Source of the DNA: JBQTJJ01 sp052387235
GTDB lineage: Bacteria > Actinomycetota > Acidimicrobiia > Acidimicrobiales > GCA-2861595
Reading direction: 5' to 3'
Length of the DNA: 12,896 nt
Assembly (NCBI GenBank): GCA_052387235.1
Contig: JBQTJJ010000149.1
Span: 1-12,896 of the forward strand
Below are positions 12,805-12,896 of this stretch, in pieces. The notes below the pieces were generated by a model, which worked only from the letters and a program-made list of their open reading frames with translations, ran no database searches and had not been told where the DNA came from. Each line of letters starts with the position of its first letter. Within the stretch, counting starts at the first letter, position 1. Position numbers and translations under genes: made by a program.

Positions 12805-12896
12805 AGCCGGCCGGCGCCTCCCGGCGGTCGGCGCCGGACGAGAGCGCCTTCCGCATCCGCACGCAGGTACCCCCCTTCTCGGTGGGCGAGATCAGC
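12803..12896 (-). CDS. ATP-binding (anti-sigma-like HATPase) protein, C-terminus only
   Basis: The last 30 codons of a minus-strand gene enter from the right edge and end at TAG 12805-12803. The peptide LISPTEKGGTCVRMRKAL, followed by a short polar tail, resembles the final strand of the GHKL ATPase domain in RsbW/SpoIIAB-type or related ATP-binding regulators, where 'GT.VRMRK.L' closes the domain. The ATP-binding N, G1 and G2 boxes lie outside the window, so this assignment rests on one short motif. The stop codon coincides with the end of the palindromic element at 12659-12804, hinting that insertion of the element could have set the C-terminus. Confidence 0.5.
   Translation of the reverse strand, partial: LISPTEKGGTCVRMRKALSSGADRREAPAG

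Overview
The window is very GC-rich (I estimate above 70% by eye, not computed). It has GTG starts, four-base stop/start overlaps, few Shine-Dalgarno sites and several apparently leaderless genes. With a stand-alone DNA ligase that closely resembles mycobacterial LigC, this points to an actinomycete-lineage bacterium. An acidimicrobial-type genome is my best guess, but that is inference. I see no tRNA, rRNA, CRISPR array, transposase or phage gene.

Left block (1-4653). A truncated acetyltransferase-like gene reads off the left edge. It is divergent from a three-gene plus-strand operon: a UDP-GlcNAc-type nucleotide-sugar 6-dehydrogenase (399-1787), a membrane processive family-2 glycosyltransferase (1784-3241) and a membrane-anchored CE4 polysaccharide deacetylase with a Thr/Pro-rich tail (3238-4653). 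Both junctions are 4-bp overlaps. Together they look like a small exopolysaccharide module: make a uronic sugar nucleotide, polymerise and export, then deacetylate outside. The long leader (82-398) holds a structured stretch resembling part of a c-di-GMP-I riboswitch; this is tentative.

Middle block (4778-9076, minus strand). In transcription order: ligC, a small NTF2/SnoaL-like protein overlapping it by 4 bp, then a likely separate unit with its own Shine-Dalgarno. That unit is a 522-residue radical SAM protein of the COG1964 / MJ0619 (tetraether lipid synthase) type, a class I methyltransferase starting 2 bp after it, and a lipoprotein cupredoxin. This radical SAM-methyltransferase-cupredoxin set is the most interesting part of the window. 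Its substrate cannot be read from sequence.

Right block (9100-12896). A minus-strand GH77 4-alpha-glucanotransferase (malQ) is divergent, over only 32 bp, from a plus-strand phytoene-dehydrogenase-like FAD oxidoreductase. The right edge holds the last 30 codons of a minus-strand gene that looks like an anti-sigma-type ATP-binding protein. Two large inverted repeats lie at gene ends: a 22-bp perfect palindrome with a 3-nt loop that contains the malQ stop codon (9100-9146), and a 146-nt nested palindromic element between the convergent oxidoreductase and ATPase genes (12659-12804).
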